Shown: positions 1-8,362, counted from the first letter of the stretch. The stretch is 64,000 nucleotides of DNA from Azospirillum melinis (GCF_013340935.1 NZ_WHOS01000004.1:141748-205747); one strand, 5' to 3'. Made by a program: numbers and translations. Notes: generated by a model not told the origin, from the sequence alone.

Positions 1-249
1 CGCGACGAGTATCTGATCGCCGCCGACAACATCGAGCCGGGCGCCGCCGCCAAGATCCGCACCAAGACCGCGGTCAAGGCGCAGACCAAGAAGAAGCCGG
101 CCAAGCAGACCACTACCGCCGGCGCCGCCTCGCCGTCGCAGGTGGTCCAGCGCACCAACACCGCCTTCGAAACGTCGGAGCGCATCAACGCCTCGACCAA
201 CGCCATCCAGCAGATCGCCCAGAAGGAAGCCACCCTCGACGCTGTCTGA
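1..249 (+). CDS. C-terminal fragment of an unrecognised protein (5' end outside window)
   Basis: An open frame runs from base 1 to a TGA at 247-249 and gives the last 82 residues of a protein whose start lies upstream. The fragment has a Lys/Thr/Ala-rich stretch (KIRTKTAVKAQTKKKPAK) followed by a polar, probably helical tail ending in TLDAV. GC-rich third positions and the hairpin just after the stop support a real gene. I do not recognise a family and make no functional claim. Confidence 0.6.
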   Translation, partial: RDEYLIAADNIEPGAAAKIRTKTAVKAQTKKKPAKQTTTAGAASPSQVVQRTNTAFETSERINASTNAIQQIAQKEATLDAV

Positions 250-289
250 GGCGCGGTCTGAGGCGCGATCCGACAAGGTCCGATAGGAT

Positions 290-331
290 CCGCCCGGCCG
301 CAGCATCTCCAAAGGTGCCGCGGCCGGGCGG
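290..331 (+). terminator. Strong GC hairpin after the first gene
   Basis: A perfect 12-bp inverted repeat (CCGCCCGGCCGC at 290-301, GCGGCCGGGCGG at 320-331) with an 18-nt loop lies 40 nt after the first stop and 31 nt before the next start. It is followed by only a short T-poor run (TCTTCG), so it is a terminator-like hairpin, not a textbook intrinsic terminator. Confidence 0.5.
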
Positions 332-362
332 TCTTCGACATTCAGTGCAAGCGGAACCGACG

Positions 363-3300
363 ATGGCCGGCTGTCTCACTCACCCGATCGCGCGGCTTCG
401 GCGCGGTGCCCGTATCGGCATCCGCTCCGGCGCTCTCCTTGCGGCCCTCCTCGGCCTTCTGCTGGGCTGGCTGGCCATGGGAAGCGCGCTGGCGGGCGAT
501 GCATCGACGGGTGCGTTCCTGCGCATCGAGACCGGCGGCCACACCGCCCGCGTCAACCGGCTGGCCAGCGATGCCCAGGGCCGGCTGATCGCCACCGTGT
601 CCAACGACAAGTCCCTGCGGCTGTGGAGCCGCGACGGCGAGCCGCTGGGCGTGCTGCGCGTGCCGATGGAGGCGGGGGACGAAGGGGCGCTCTATGCCGT
701 CGCCCTGTCCGCCGACGGGTCGCTGGCCGTGGCGGCCGGCAACACGGGCACGAGCTGGGGCGACGGCGTCACGCTCTACCTGTTCGACGTGAAGGCCCAG
801 CGGCTGAAGGCCCGCCTTGCCGGCCAGCCGCAGGTGCTGAACGATCTGGCCTTTTCGCCCGATGGGCGGTTCGTCGCCGGGGCCTTCGGCGGCACCGCCG
901 GCATCCGGGTGTGGGACAGCGCCGGCTTCAAGCTGGTCGCCGAGGATGCCGGCTACGGCGCGCGGGTTTCGGCGCTGGCCTTCTCGCCCGACGGCCGGCT
1001 CGCCACCGCGTCCTTCGACGGCAACATCCGCCTCTACGATGCCGGCTTCAAGCAGAAGGCCAAGCGCAAGCCGGGCAGCGGAATGCCCTATTCGGTGGCC
1101 TTCTCGCCCGACGGATCGCTGCTGGCCGTCGGCTATGCCGACCAGACGCGGGTCGACGTGCTGTCCGGCAGCGACCTGAAGGCGCGCCTGTCGCCCAAGA
1201 CCACCGGCATCACCGGCGGCAGCTTCGCCGCCGTCGCCTGGGACGGCACGGCGCTGGTCGCCGCCGGCACCGCGACGCAGGACGGCACCCGCAACGTGGT
1301 GCGCCGCTGGGCCGACGGCGGCAAGGGCGCCTTCGCCGACACCCCCGTGGCGCGCGATTCGGTGACCCACCTGCTGGCGCTGTCCGGCGGCGGGGTGGCC
1401 TTCGCCGCCGCCGATCCCGGATGGGGCGTGCTCGATCCGGCCGGCCGGCTGCTGTTCGCCCGCATCGGCGACATCGCCGATTACCGCGACATCCATCTCG
1501 GCCGTTTCGGCCTGTCGGACGACGGGCTGGTGCTGGAATTCGGCATGGAGCAGGGCGGCCGGCGGCCGATGCGCTTCGACGTGCTGACCCGCAGCCTGAC
1601 CCCCGCGCCCGACGCGCTGCCCGGCCTGAACCGCCCGTCCGCCGAGGGGCCGGGGATCGGCGTCTCCGACTGGCGCAACAGCCGGACGGCCAAAATCAAT
1701 GGCCAGCCGGTGAAGCTGGACAGCGGCGAGTGGGCGCGCAGCGTCACCGTGCTGGGCGCGCAGCGCCGCGTCCTGCTGGGCGGCGAGTTCAGCCTGCGCC
1801 TGCTCGATTCCGCCGGGGCCGAGCTTGCCCGCGCCGAGGTGCCGGCCGCCGTGTGGGGCGTCGTCGCGTCGGCCGACGGCCGGGTCGCCGTGGCGGCGCT
1901 GGGCGACGGCACGCTGCGCTGGTATGCCCTGTCCGGCGGCGCCCGCCCGCTGGAGGAGCTGGCGGCGCTGTTCCCGCACCGCGACGGCCGCCGCTGGGTG
2001 CTGTGGACGCCGGAGGCCTTCTTCGACCATTCCGAGAGCGGCGGCGAGACTTTGGTCGGCTTCCATCTGAACGACCCCAACAAGAAGGGGCTGCAATGGG
2101 TGGAGTTCAAGCAGGTCTACCGCGTGTTCGACGCCCCCGAACTGGTGCGCGCCAAGCTGCGCCAGACCGGGCAGGCGGAGATCGCGGCGCGCCTGTCGGC
2201 CATCGGCGACATCCGCCTGCTGACCCAGCGCCGTCCGCAGGTGACCCTGCTGGACTACTGCACCGTGCCCGCCGCCTCCCGCGGTCTGTCGCTCGGCAGC
2301 GGTGCGGTCGAAGCCGCCGCGCCGGCCGCGACCCCGGCGGTGACGGCGGACGCCGAAACCTGCCATCCGCTGGACATGACGCCGGTCAGCCGCGCCTTCG
2401 CGCGCGCCAAGGAGCCGGCCCCCGCACCGGTTCCCGCACCTGCGGCAGCCGCCGCCAAGACGACGCCGCAGGGCGGAACGCAAGGGGCAGGGCAGGGGCC
2501 TGATCCGGACGGCACGGCCGACACGCCCCGCCTGACCGTGGCTTTGCCGGAGGGGATCGGCGCGGTGCGCCTGCGCTACCGCATCGCCGACACCGGCGGC
2601 GGCATCGGGTCGGTCGATCTGTTCCGCAATGGCCGCAACGTCAGCGGCCAGGACAAGTCCCGCGCCTTCGCCCGCGCCAAGGAGCCTGTACCGCAGCCGG
2701 CCCCGCCGCCATCCCAGCAGCTTTCCACGCCGCCGACCCCGCCGGTTGTCGGCGACGCCGCCAAGGACCAGGGACCGCCGGTGGCGGAGGAGCGGGTCAG
2801 CACCGTCCGGCTCGATCCCGGTAGCAACCGCGTGCAGATCCGTGCCTACAGCGGGTCCGACGCCATCTACGAGCGCTCGGCCCTGGTCGATTTCGTTCTG
2901 CCGGCGCCGGTACCGGTCGCAGAGGCGGAGGACGGCAAGGCGCGGGACGTGCCGGACCGGCCGCGGCTGATCACCTTCGTCGTCGGCATCGACAAATACC
3001 GGCCGGCGGGCTCGCAGCTGCGCTTCGCCCGTGCCGACGCCACCTCCTTCGCCGAGGCGGTGCGCGGCCGCATTCCCGCGACCTACGACCGGGAGCAGTC
3101 GCTGGCGCTGTCGCGGACGCTCTATGACGAGGAGGCGAGCCGCGACGCCGTCATATCCGGGCTGGAGGCGCTGGCCGCCGCCGCGCGCGAACAGGACACG
3201 GTCGTGCTCTACCTGGCCGGCCATGGCGTGATCGTGCCGTCGCCGAAGGACCCGTCGGTCAAGCTGTATCATTTCATCACCCAGGACGTGACCGCCACAA

Positions 3301-3737
3301 CGCCCGAGGCGATCACCCGGCAGGGCCTGTCGGAAAAGGATCTGAACCGGCTGGTCAGCGCCATTGCCGCCCGCAACGTGCTGGTCCTGCTCGACACCTG
3401 CCATTCGGGTGCCGTGTCCGCCGGCACGGTCGACAAGCTGTACCAGGACATGGGCCAGCGCTATCTGCTGGCGGCTTCGTCGGAGCAGGAGGAGGCGCTC
3501 GACAGCTATGACGGCCGCAACGGCATCTTCGCCCATGCGGTGCTGGAAGGGCTGAGGGGCAAGGCCCTGCTGCCGGGCGACGAGGCGGTCTACAACCTGA
3601 CGCTCGGCCAGTATGTGAACCGCGCCGTGCCGCGTCTGGCGCGGGAAAAGCGGTGGAACCAGTCCGCCATCTTCAAGACCGGCGGCAACGAACTGAACCC
3701 CTTCCCGCTGGCGGCGCCGGAGCCGGCGAAGCCCTGA
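363..3737 (+). CDS. Exported WD40-repeat / caspase-family (peptidase C14) protein
   Basis: A 1124-residue protein from ATG 363; an in-frame ATG at 315 lies inside the hairpin and is less likely. A basic N-terminus and hydrophobic segment (about residues 20-45, ending ALAG) look like a signal peptide or anchor. Residues about 55-560 carry WD40-type blades with repeated FSPDGR motifs. A Pro/Ala-rich linker and an Ig-like segment follow, then a caspase fold from about 867 with the dyad His954 (in LYLAGHGV) and Cys1013 (in LLDTCHSG). The His-Cys dyad indicates a potentially active cysteine peptidase; substrate and role are unknown. A ten-residue segment SRAFARAKEP occurs twice (676-685 and 766-775). 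The next gene encodes a DUF4384 protein, a domain often linked with caspase domains in proteobacteria. Confidence 0.88.
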   Translation: MAGCLTHPIARLRRGARIGIRSGALLAALLGLLLGWLAMGSALAGDASTGAFLRIETGGHTARVNRLASDAQGRLIATVSNDKSLRLWSRDGEPLGVLRVPMEAGDEGALYAVALSADGSLAVAAGNTGTSWGDGVTLYLFDVKAQRLKARLAGQPQVLNDLAFSPDGRFVAGAFGGTAGIRVWDSAGFKLVAEDAGYGARVSALAFSPDGRLATASFDGNIRLYDAGFKQKAKRKPGSGMPYSVAFSPDGSLLAVGYADQTRVDVLSGSDLKARLSPKTTGITGGSFAAVAWDGTALVAAGTATQDGTRNVVRRWADGGKGAFADTPVARDSVTHLLALSGGGVAFAAADPGWGVLDPAGRLLFARIGDIADYRDIHLGRFGLSDDGLVLEFGMEQGGRRPMRFDVLTRSLTPAPDALPGLNRPSAEGPGIGVSDWRNSRTAKINGQPVKLDSGEWARSVTVLGAQRRVLLGGEFSLRLLDSAGAELARAEVPAAVWGVVASADGRVAVAALGDGTLRWYALSGGARPLEELAALFPHRDGRRWVLWTPEAFFDHSESGGETLVGFHLNDPNKKGLQWVEFKQVYRVFDAPELVRAKLRQTGQAEIAARLSAIGDIRLLTQRRPQVTLLDYCTVPAASRGLSLGSGAVEAAAPAATPAVTADAETCHPLDMTPVSRAFARAKEPAPAPVPAPAAAAAKTTPQGGTQGAGQGPDPDGTADTPRLTVALPEGIGAVRLRYRIADTGGGIGSVDLFRNGRNVSGQDKSRAFARAKEPVPQPAPPPSQQLSTPPTPPVVGDAAKDQGPPVAEERVSTVRLDPGSNRVQIRAYSGSDAIYERSALVDFVLPAPVPVAEAEDGKARDVPDRPRLITFVVGIDKYRPAGSQLRFARADATSFAEAVRGRIPATYDREQSLALSRTLYDEEASRDAVISGLEALAAAAREQDTVVLYLAGHGVIVPSPKDPSVKLYHFITQDVTATTPEAITRQGLSEKDLNRLVSAIAARNVLVLLDTCHSGAVSAGTVDKLYQDMGQRYLLAASSEQEEALDSYDGRNGIFAHAVLEGLRGKALLPGDEAVYNLTLGQYVNRAVPRLAREKRWNQSAIFKTGGNELNPFPLAAPEPAKP

Positions 3738-3790
3738 GAGCCTGTTTTGAGTGTGCCTGTTTGGAAAGCGCCCGTTCGGAACCGTCCATC

Positions 3791-4636
3791 ATGATCCGAT
3801 TCTTTTCCGATCCGCCGTCCCCGCGAAGGCGGGGAACCCGGCTTCCTCTGGCGGCCGGCCTCGCCGGTTTCCTGATGGCCGGGGTGTCGCAGGCACAGTC
3901 CTTGCCGGCGGCGACCGCTGTGGACACGCCGCGCCCGACGACCGCCGAGGCCCGCAAGGAGGTGGACGCGGCGGTCGGCCGCCTGACCTGCGCCGGTGTC
4001 GAAATAACGGAGACCGGCAAGGGGTTGCGCATCTCCGGCTATGTCGGCAGCGTCGAGGATGCCGATGTCCTGAAGGCGGTGCTCACCGCGCTGCCGCCCG
4101 GCAGCGATCTCGATGCGCAGGTGGCCGTGCGGCCCTGGCCGCTGTGCGAGGCGCTGGGCATCGCCGGGTTGGCGGGCGGACCGGAGGGGAATCCGCATGG
4201 ACGGGAGTCCGACGCCCCGACGCTCTCCTTCAACAGGCCGTCACTGGTCTACCGCAAGGGCGAGACGCTGGAGATCACGGTCACCGCCGGCATGCCGGGC
4301 CATCTGACCGTCGATTACATCGACGGCGACGGCAGCGTCATCCATATGGTACCGATGCGCCTGCGTCGCGACGACCACGTGGAGGCCGGGCGGCCGGTGA
4401 TGCTCGGCGTCGCGAAGTCGGCGACAGACCGCATCTACACCATCTCACCGCCCTTCGGCCCGGCGATGATCCTGGCGCTGGTGACCCGCGACCCGCTGTT
4501 CCCCGCCGACCGGGAGGAGGTCGAGCCCGCCGGCCCCTATCTGGCGGGCCTGCGCGCCGCGCTGGCGGCGCTGCCTGCCGACGCCAGGGGCGCCGTGGCC
4601 GTCCGTTCCGCCGTCCTCACCACCGTCGCCGAGTAG
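3791..4636 (+). CDS. Exported DUF4384-domain protein
   Basis: A 281-residue protein starting at ATG 3791, 53 nt after the caspase gene. The N-terminus has Arg residues and a hydrophobic stretch (LAAGLAGFLMAGVSQAQ) typical of a signal peptide. Residues about 55-115 resemble a BON-like module (VGRLTCAGVEIT, GLRISGYVGSVED). The C-terminal half, from FNRPSLVYRKGETLEI, matches the DUF4384 pattern of a beta-rich domain with VDYIDGDGSVIHM. An upstream ATG at 3653 would extend into the caspase gene and remove the signal peptide, so it is rejected. Part of the signal-peptide coding sequence is a short palindromic repeat. The protein is probably periplasmic and functionally tied to the caspase protein; this link is inferred from proximity. 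Confidence 0.8.
   Translation: MIRFFSDPPSPRRRGTRLPLAAGLAGFLMAGVSQAQSLPAATAVDTPRPTTAEARKEVDAAVGRLTCAGVEITETGKGLRISGYVGSVEDADVLKAVLTALPPGSDLDAQVAVRPWPLCEALGIAGLAGGPEGNPHGRESDAPTLSFNRPSLVYRKGETLEITVTAGMPGHLTVDYIDGDGSVIHMVPMRLRRDDHVEAGRPVMLGVAKSATDRIYTISPPFGPAMILALVTRDPLFPADREEVEPAGPYLAGLRAALAALPADARGAVAVRSAVLTTVAE
3818..3835. repeat. Short palindromic REP-like element inside a coding region
   Basis: TCCCCGC-GAAG-GCGGGGA is a perfect 7-bp stem with a 4-nt loop. It matches the widespread alphaproteobacterial repeat type whose core reads CCCGCGAAGGCGGG and whose other frame encodes a PAKAGN-like peptide. Here it sits in the signal-peptide codons (PSPRRRGT) of the DUF4384 gene. Confidence 0.6.
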
Positions 4637-4716
4637 CGTGGCCGCCACGGTCTTAACGATTCAACTGCCGGCCCGCGCTGCCGTCCATTGCCAGATGCCG
4701 GCGCAAACACTATGAT

Positions 4717-4766
4717 TCAAGCGGTAGAAGCCGGGTGTCCTCAGGGGCGAGACCCGTACCGCTTGA
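4717..4766 (+). promoter_or_regulatory. Structured 5' leader hairpin before the 130-aa gene
   Basis: TCAAGCGGTA (4717-4726) pairs perfectly with TACCGCTTGA (4757-4766). A second stem, CGGGT (4732-4736) with ACCCG (4752-4756), stacks directly on the 3' arm and leaves a one-sided bulge GAAGC. The element ends 18 nt before ATG 4785, with GGAAG between as a possible ribosome binding site. It could be a leader RNA element or a protein-binding dyad; nothing in the sequence decides between them. Confidence 0.4.
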
Positions 4767-4784
4767 GACGATCGGAAGACCCGT

Positions 4785-5177
4785 ATGGACGCTCACGACC
4801 TTTCGCTGGACGACAACCGCACGCTCCAGGCCATCGGCATCCTGGCCGACGTGCTGGATGGGGTCGAGGGGCCGGGCGGTCTCGACACGGTGCTGGTGTC
4901 CAAGGCGCTGCGTCAGGTGATCGCCACCAAATCGCAGCCGGCCTTCGAATTCGCCTCCCGCGCCTTCAACACGCTGGAACCGTCGGTCCGCCGCCAGGTG
5001 GCGCAAACCGCGGACGAGGCGGCGCATCACTCGGTCGAGCTGCGCGGCCGGGTCGGCGGCTTCCTGTCCACCGCCCCGAAGAAGCCGGTTCCCCAGGGGC
5101 AGGTCGTCGGCCAGCAGCCCAACTTCATCACCGCGCTGAACCTGCGCTCCCGCCGCCGGCCGAACTCGCCCACCTGA
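4785..5177 (+). CDS. Small conserved-looking hypothetical protein
   Basis: A 130-residue protein beginning MDAHDLSLDDNRTLQAIGILADVLDG, with GGAAG about 7-11 nt upstream of the ATG. It is mainly helical in the first 90 residues (ALRQVIATKSQPAFEFASRAF, RRQVAQTADEAAHHSVELR), then has a basic, Pro/Gln-rich tail ending SRRRPNSPT. No signal peptide, membrane segment or catalytic motif is visible. The family is not recognised. It stands alone, preceded by a structured leader and convergent with the LysR gene. Confidence 0.7.
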   Translation: MDAHDLSLDDNRTLQAIGILADVLDGVEGPGGLDTVLVSKALRQVIATKSQPAFEFASRAFNTLEPSVRRQVAQTADEAAHHSVELRGRVGGFLSTAPKKPVPQGQVVGQQPNFITALNLRSRRRPNSPT

Positions 5178-5215
5178 GGCCGTTCGGCCGGGCTGCCGCA
5201 GCGCCCTAATCCTCC

Positions 5216-6160
5216 CTAATCCTGCGGCCATGCCTCCTCCGGCAGCGTGTCGAGCAGCGCGCAGTCCCAGTAGGGGCGCGGGCCGAAGCGCTGAACCAGG
5301 AAATCGACGAACACCCGCACCTTCGGCGACAGGTGGCGATTCTGCGGATAGACCGCGTTGACGCTCACCTCTGCCGGGACATGGCGGTGCAGGATGCTGA
5401 CCAGCTCGCCGCGCGACAGCGCCTGCCCGCACAGGAAGGTCGGCGACATGATGAAGCCGACGCCGGCCGCCGCCGCCTCGCGCAGCAGGTCGCCGTTGTT
5501 GCTGCGGATCGGCCCTGACACCCGGATGCTGCGCATCTCCCCGTCGACGATGAACGGCCAGAGGTCGGGGGTCGGCACGTTGGTGTAGATCAGGCAGGCG
5601 TGGTTGCTCAGTTCGTCGGGCGTCTGCGGCACGCCGTGCTTTTGCAGATAGGCCGGGCTGGCGCACAGCGCCATCCGCGCCGGGGCCAGCCGCCGGGCGA
5701 TCAGCGAGCTGTCGCGCAGCCGGCCGATGCGCACCGCCAGATCGTACCCCTCGTCGACCAGATCGACCGTGCGGTCGTTCAGGTCCATGTCGATCTCGAT
5801 GGCCGGATAGCGCTCCAGGAACTCCGCCACCGCCGGGGCCAGATGCATGATGCCGAAGCTGACCGGTGCGTTCAGCCGCAGCCGGCCGCGCGGGGCGGCA
5901 TGCAGGTCGGCGACCGCCTGCTCCGCCTCCTCCAGATCGGCGAGGATGCGGGTGCAGCGCTCGTAATAGGCCTGCCCCACCTCGGTCAGGCTGAGCTTGC
6001 GGGTGGTGCGGTTCAAGAGCCGCGCGCCAAGACGGTTCTCCAGCTCGCCGATACGGCGGGAGACCACCGACTTCGACAGATTGAGCCGGTCGGCGGCGGC
6101 GGTGAAGCTCTTGGTGTCCACCACCTTGATGAAGGCGAGCATGTCGTCGAGGCGATCCAT
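5216..6160 (-). CDS. LysR-family transcriptional regulator
   Basis: A 314-residue LysR regulator. An N-terminal winged helix (residues 1-60, with FTAAADRLNLSKSVVSRRI as the recognition region and RLGARLLNRTTRKLSLTEVG as the wing) is followed by a coiled linker and a substrate-binding domain from about residue 90. The start MDRLDDMLAFIKVV (ATG 6158-6160) is the usual family start; an ATG 36 nt upstream would add a non-family extension. It is divergent from wrbA. A dyad ATTGTT-N11-AACAAT lies 4 nt upstream of its start, so it probably controls itself and wrbA. The inducer is unknown, but the target suggests quinone or redox stress. Confidence 0.9.
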   Translation of the reverse strand: MDRLDDMLAFIKVVDTKSFTAAADRLNLSKSVVSRRIGELENRLGARLLNRTTRKLSLTEVGQAYYERCTRILADLEEAEQAVADLHAAPRGRLRLNAPVSFGIMHLAPAVAEFLERYPAIEIDMDLNDRTVDLVDEGYDLAVRIGRLRDSSLIARRLAPARMALCASPAYLQKHGVPQTPDELSNHACLIYTNVPTPDLWPFIVDGEMRSIRVSGPIRSNNGDLLREAAAAGVGFIMSPTFLCGQALSRGELVSILHRHVPAEVSVNAVYPQNRHLSPKVRVFVDFLVQRFGPRPYWDCALLDTLPEEAWPQD

Positions 6161-6163
6161 GGC

Positions 6164-6186
6164 ATTGTTGTACACCCGGAAACAAT
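6164..6186. promoter_or_regulatory. LysR-type T-N11-A operator dyad
   Basis: ATTGTT (6164-6169), 11 nt, AACAAT (6181-6186): a perfect 6-bp inverted repeat with the spacing classical for LysR regulators. It lies in the 157-nt divergent region between the lysR gene and wrbA, adjacent to the lysR start, which fits autorepression. Binding is inferred. Confidence 0.55.
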
Positions 6187-6317
6187 AAGGTGCCAAGATC
6201 CGGGATTACCGGAAGCGCCGCCGCGCCCTATTTCTGATGTCACCGCCGCGCCGGCAACGGCCCGCGGCGGCCGGAAATCGACGACCCATTCACGCAAACC
6301 AACAGGGAGTGACGGCG

Positions 6318-6920
6318 ATGGCGAAGGTTCTGGTCCTCTATTACAGCAGCTGGGGCCATGTGTCGGAGATGGCGCAGGCGGTGGCCGAAGGCGCCCGCTC
6401 CGTCGCCGGGACCGAGGTGGCGGTGAAGCGCGTGCCCGAGCTGGTGCCGGAAGCCGTCCGCCAGTCCGCCCATTACAAGGACGAGAGCAACATCCCCGTC
6501 GCCACCGTCGACGAGCTGGCCCAGTACGACGCGATCATCATCGGCACGCCGACGCGCTACGGCAACATGGCCTCGCAGATGAAGAACTTCCTCGACCAGA
6601 CCGGCGGGCTGTGGGCCAAGGGTGCGCTCGTCGGCAAGGTCGGCAGCGTCTTCACCTCCACCGCCACCCAGCATGGCGGGCAGGAGAGCACCATCCTCAG
6701 CACCCACACCGTCCTGCTGCATCTGGGTCTGGTGATCGTCGGGCTGCCCTATTCCTTCCAGGGCCAGATGGGCGTTTCGGAAGTGATGGGCAACTCGCCC
6801 TACGGTGCCAGCACCATCGCCGACGGCGACGGCTCGCGCCGCCCGAGCGCGGTCGAACTGGACGGTGCCCGCTACCAGGGCCGCCATGTCGCCGAGATCA
6901 CGACCAAGCTGCACGGTTGA
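6318..6920 (+). CDS. wrbA: NAD(P)H:quinone oxidoreductase, WrbA type
   Basis: A 200-residue flavodoxin-fold enzyme starting at ATG 6318, with GGGAGTGACGGCG upstream. WrbA reduces quinones by two electrons with FMN and NAD(P)H in the cytoplasm. The start [22 protein letters not shown] carries the FMN phosphate loop. [24 protein letters not shown] and [16 protein letters not shown] are hallmark WrbA segments contacting FMN, and the length of about 200 is typical. It is divergent from a LysR regulator and followed after 33 nt by a glutathionyl-hydroquinone reductase, making a coherent quinone-detoxification pair. Confidence 0.93.
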   Translation: MAKVLVLYYSSWGHVSEMAQAVAEGARSVAGTEVAVKRVPELVPEAVRQSAHYKDESNIPVATVDELAQYDAIIIGTPTRYGNMASQMKNFLDQTGGLWAKGALVGKVGSVFTSTATQHGGQESTILSTHTVLLHLGLVIVGLPYSFQGQMGVSEVMGNSPYGASTIADGDGSRRPSAVELDGARYQGRHVAEITTKLHG

Positions 6921-6953
6921 TACCGGGTATAGAGTAAAGAAGGGGAGGGAGCC

Positions 6954-7913
6954 GTGGGCCTGCTGATCGATGGACAGTGGCAAGACCAGTGGTACGACAC
7001 CAAAAAGACCGGCGGCGCGTTCGTCCGGACGGAGGCGCAGTTCCGCGACCGGGTGTCGGCCGACGGCTCCACCCCCTATCCGGCGGAGGCCGGGCGCTAT
7101 CACCTGATGGTGTCGCTGGCCTGCCCCTGGGCGCACCGCACGCTGATCTTCCGCAAGCTGAAGCGGCTGGACGAGGTGATCGGCGTCAGCGTGGTCGATC
7201 CGCTGATGCTGGCGGACGGCTGGACCTTCGCCGAGCCGGAGCCGGTCACCGGCGCCCGGCGGCTCTACGAGGTCTATCTGAAGGCCAAGCCCGGCTACAG
7301 CGGCCGGGTGACCGTCCCGGTGTTGTGGGACAAAAAGACCGGCAGCATCGTGAACAACGAGTCGGCGGAGATCATCCGCATGCTCAACCGCGAATTCGAC
7401 GCCTTCACCGACGTCCGCACCGATTTCTGCCCGCCGGATCTGGTCGAGGAGATCGACCGCGTCAACGCCCACGTCTATGACGCCGTCAACAACGGCGTTT
7501 ACAAGGCCGGCTTCGCCACCTCCCAGGACAAGTACGAGGCGGCCTTCGACGCGCTGTTCGCGGCATTGGACGGCCTCGACGCCAGGCTGGCGACGCAGCG
7601 CTGGCTGGTCGGCAACCGCCTGACCGAGGCGGATTGGCGGCTGTTCACCACGCTGGTGCGTTTCGACGCCGTCTATGTCGGGCATTTCAAGTGCAACCAG
7701 CGGCGGATCGCCGACTATCCGCACCTGTCGGGCTATCTGCGCGACCTCTATCAGGTGCCGGGTGTGGCCGAGACGGTGAATTTCGACCACATCAAGCGCC
7801 ATTACTACGGCAGCCACGCCACCATCAACCCGACCGGCATCGTGCCGAAGGGGCCGAAGCTGGACCTCGATGCGCCGCACGGGCGCGGCGGTCTCGGGCC
7901 GGATCCGGTGTGA
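6954..7913 (+). CDS. yqjG: Glutathionyl-hydroquinone reductase (YqjG/ECM4-type GST)
   Basis: A 319-residue Xi-class glutathione transferase that removes glutathione from glutathionyl-hydroquinones. It starts at GTG 6954, just after a strong GGGGAGGGA ribosome binding site. The thioredoxin-like N-terminal half contains the catalytic Cys57 in LACPWAHRT, the CPWA signature of this subfamily. The helical C-terminal half includes VEEIDRVNAHVYDAVNNGVYKAGF and LTEADWRLFTTLVRFD. It lies 33 nt after wrbA on the same strand, so co-transcription is likely. Confidence 0.92.
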   Translation: MGLLIDGQWQDQWYDTKKTGGAFVRTEAQFRDRVSADGSTPYPAEAGRYHLMVSLACPWAHRTLIFRKLKRLDEVIGVSVVDPLMLADGWTFAEPEPVTGARRLYEVYLKAKPGYSGRVTVPVLWDKKTGSIVNNESAEIIRMLNREFDAFTDVRTDFCPPDLVEEIDRVNAHVYDAVNNGVYKAGFATSQDKYEAAFDALFAALDGLDARLATQRWLVGNRLTEADWRLFTTLVRFDAVYVGHFKCNQRRIADYPHLSGYLRDLYQVPGVAETVNFDHIKRHYYGSHATINPTGIVPKGPKLDLDAPHGRGGLGPDPV

Positions 7914-7935
7914 CGCGTGACGGATCGGCTCTCCG

Positions 7936-7963
7936 GCGGTTGTCAGAAGGAAACGACAACCGC
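7936..7963 (+). terminator. Hairpin between yqjG and the next gene
   Basis: GCGGTTGTC (7936-7944) and GACAACCGC (7955-7963) form a perfect 9-bp stem with a 10-nt loop. No T-run follows, so it could act as a weak terminator of the wrbA-yqjG unit or as a leader structure of the gene at 7981. Confidence 0.35.
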
Positions 7964-7980
7964 TTAGGGGAGTTCGTCCA

Positions 7981-8349
7981 ATGCGTACAGTCATCCTCGC
8001 TGCCGCCGCCGTCCTGGCCCTGTCATCGCCCGCCCTGGCCCAGAGCGGCCAATCCCAGAACGGCTGGGGCGGCGCGCTCGACCAGCTGAACCGTGCCGTC
8101 AATCCCAACGCCTATCCGCAGGACCGCGACGGGCGCGCGGCGGATGACCGCGATGCCGGCCGCGACGTGAACCGCGATAACCGCCGCTACGAAGGCTCAT
8201 CGGGCAACCGCCGCGGCAATGCCTACAGCGACTATTCCGACCGCGATCTGCGCAGCCAGTATGACCGGCTGGGCGAGGAACAGCGCCAGCTCCGGCAGAA
8301 CCGCCGCGCCATTGAGGACGAGATGGAGCGCCGCGGCATCAACCGCTGA
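7981..8349 (+). CDS. Small secreted Arg/Asp-rich hypothetical protein
   Basis: A 122-residue protein with a clear signal peptide (MRTVILAAAAVLALSSPALAQ, cleavage after ALA at about residue 20) and a GGGGAG ribosome binding site about 12 nt before the ATG. The mature part is extremely polar, with many Arg, Asp, Asn and Tyr residues (RDAGRDVNRDNRRYEG) and a C-terminal helix-forming segment (RLGEEQRQLRQNRRAIEDEMERRG). It is probably a periplasmic or surface protein. No known domain is recognised. Confidence 0.75.
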   Translation: MRTVILAAAAVLALSSPALAQSGQSQNGWGGALDQLNRAVNPNAYPQDRDGRAADDRDAGRDVNRDNRRYEGSSGNRRGNAYSDYSDRDLRSQYDRLGEEQRQLRQNRRAIEDEMERRGINR

Positions 8350-8362
8350 GGAAGGCCGGCCG

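Noticed and set aside
342..3536. Long minus-strand open frame (1064 codons) under the WD40-caspase gene
   Set aside because: It has an Arg/Gly/His-rich composition typical of the antisense of GC-rich genes, no known domain, and fully overlaps a gene with clear motifs.
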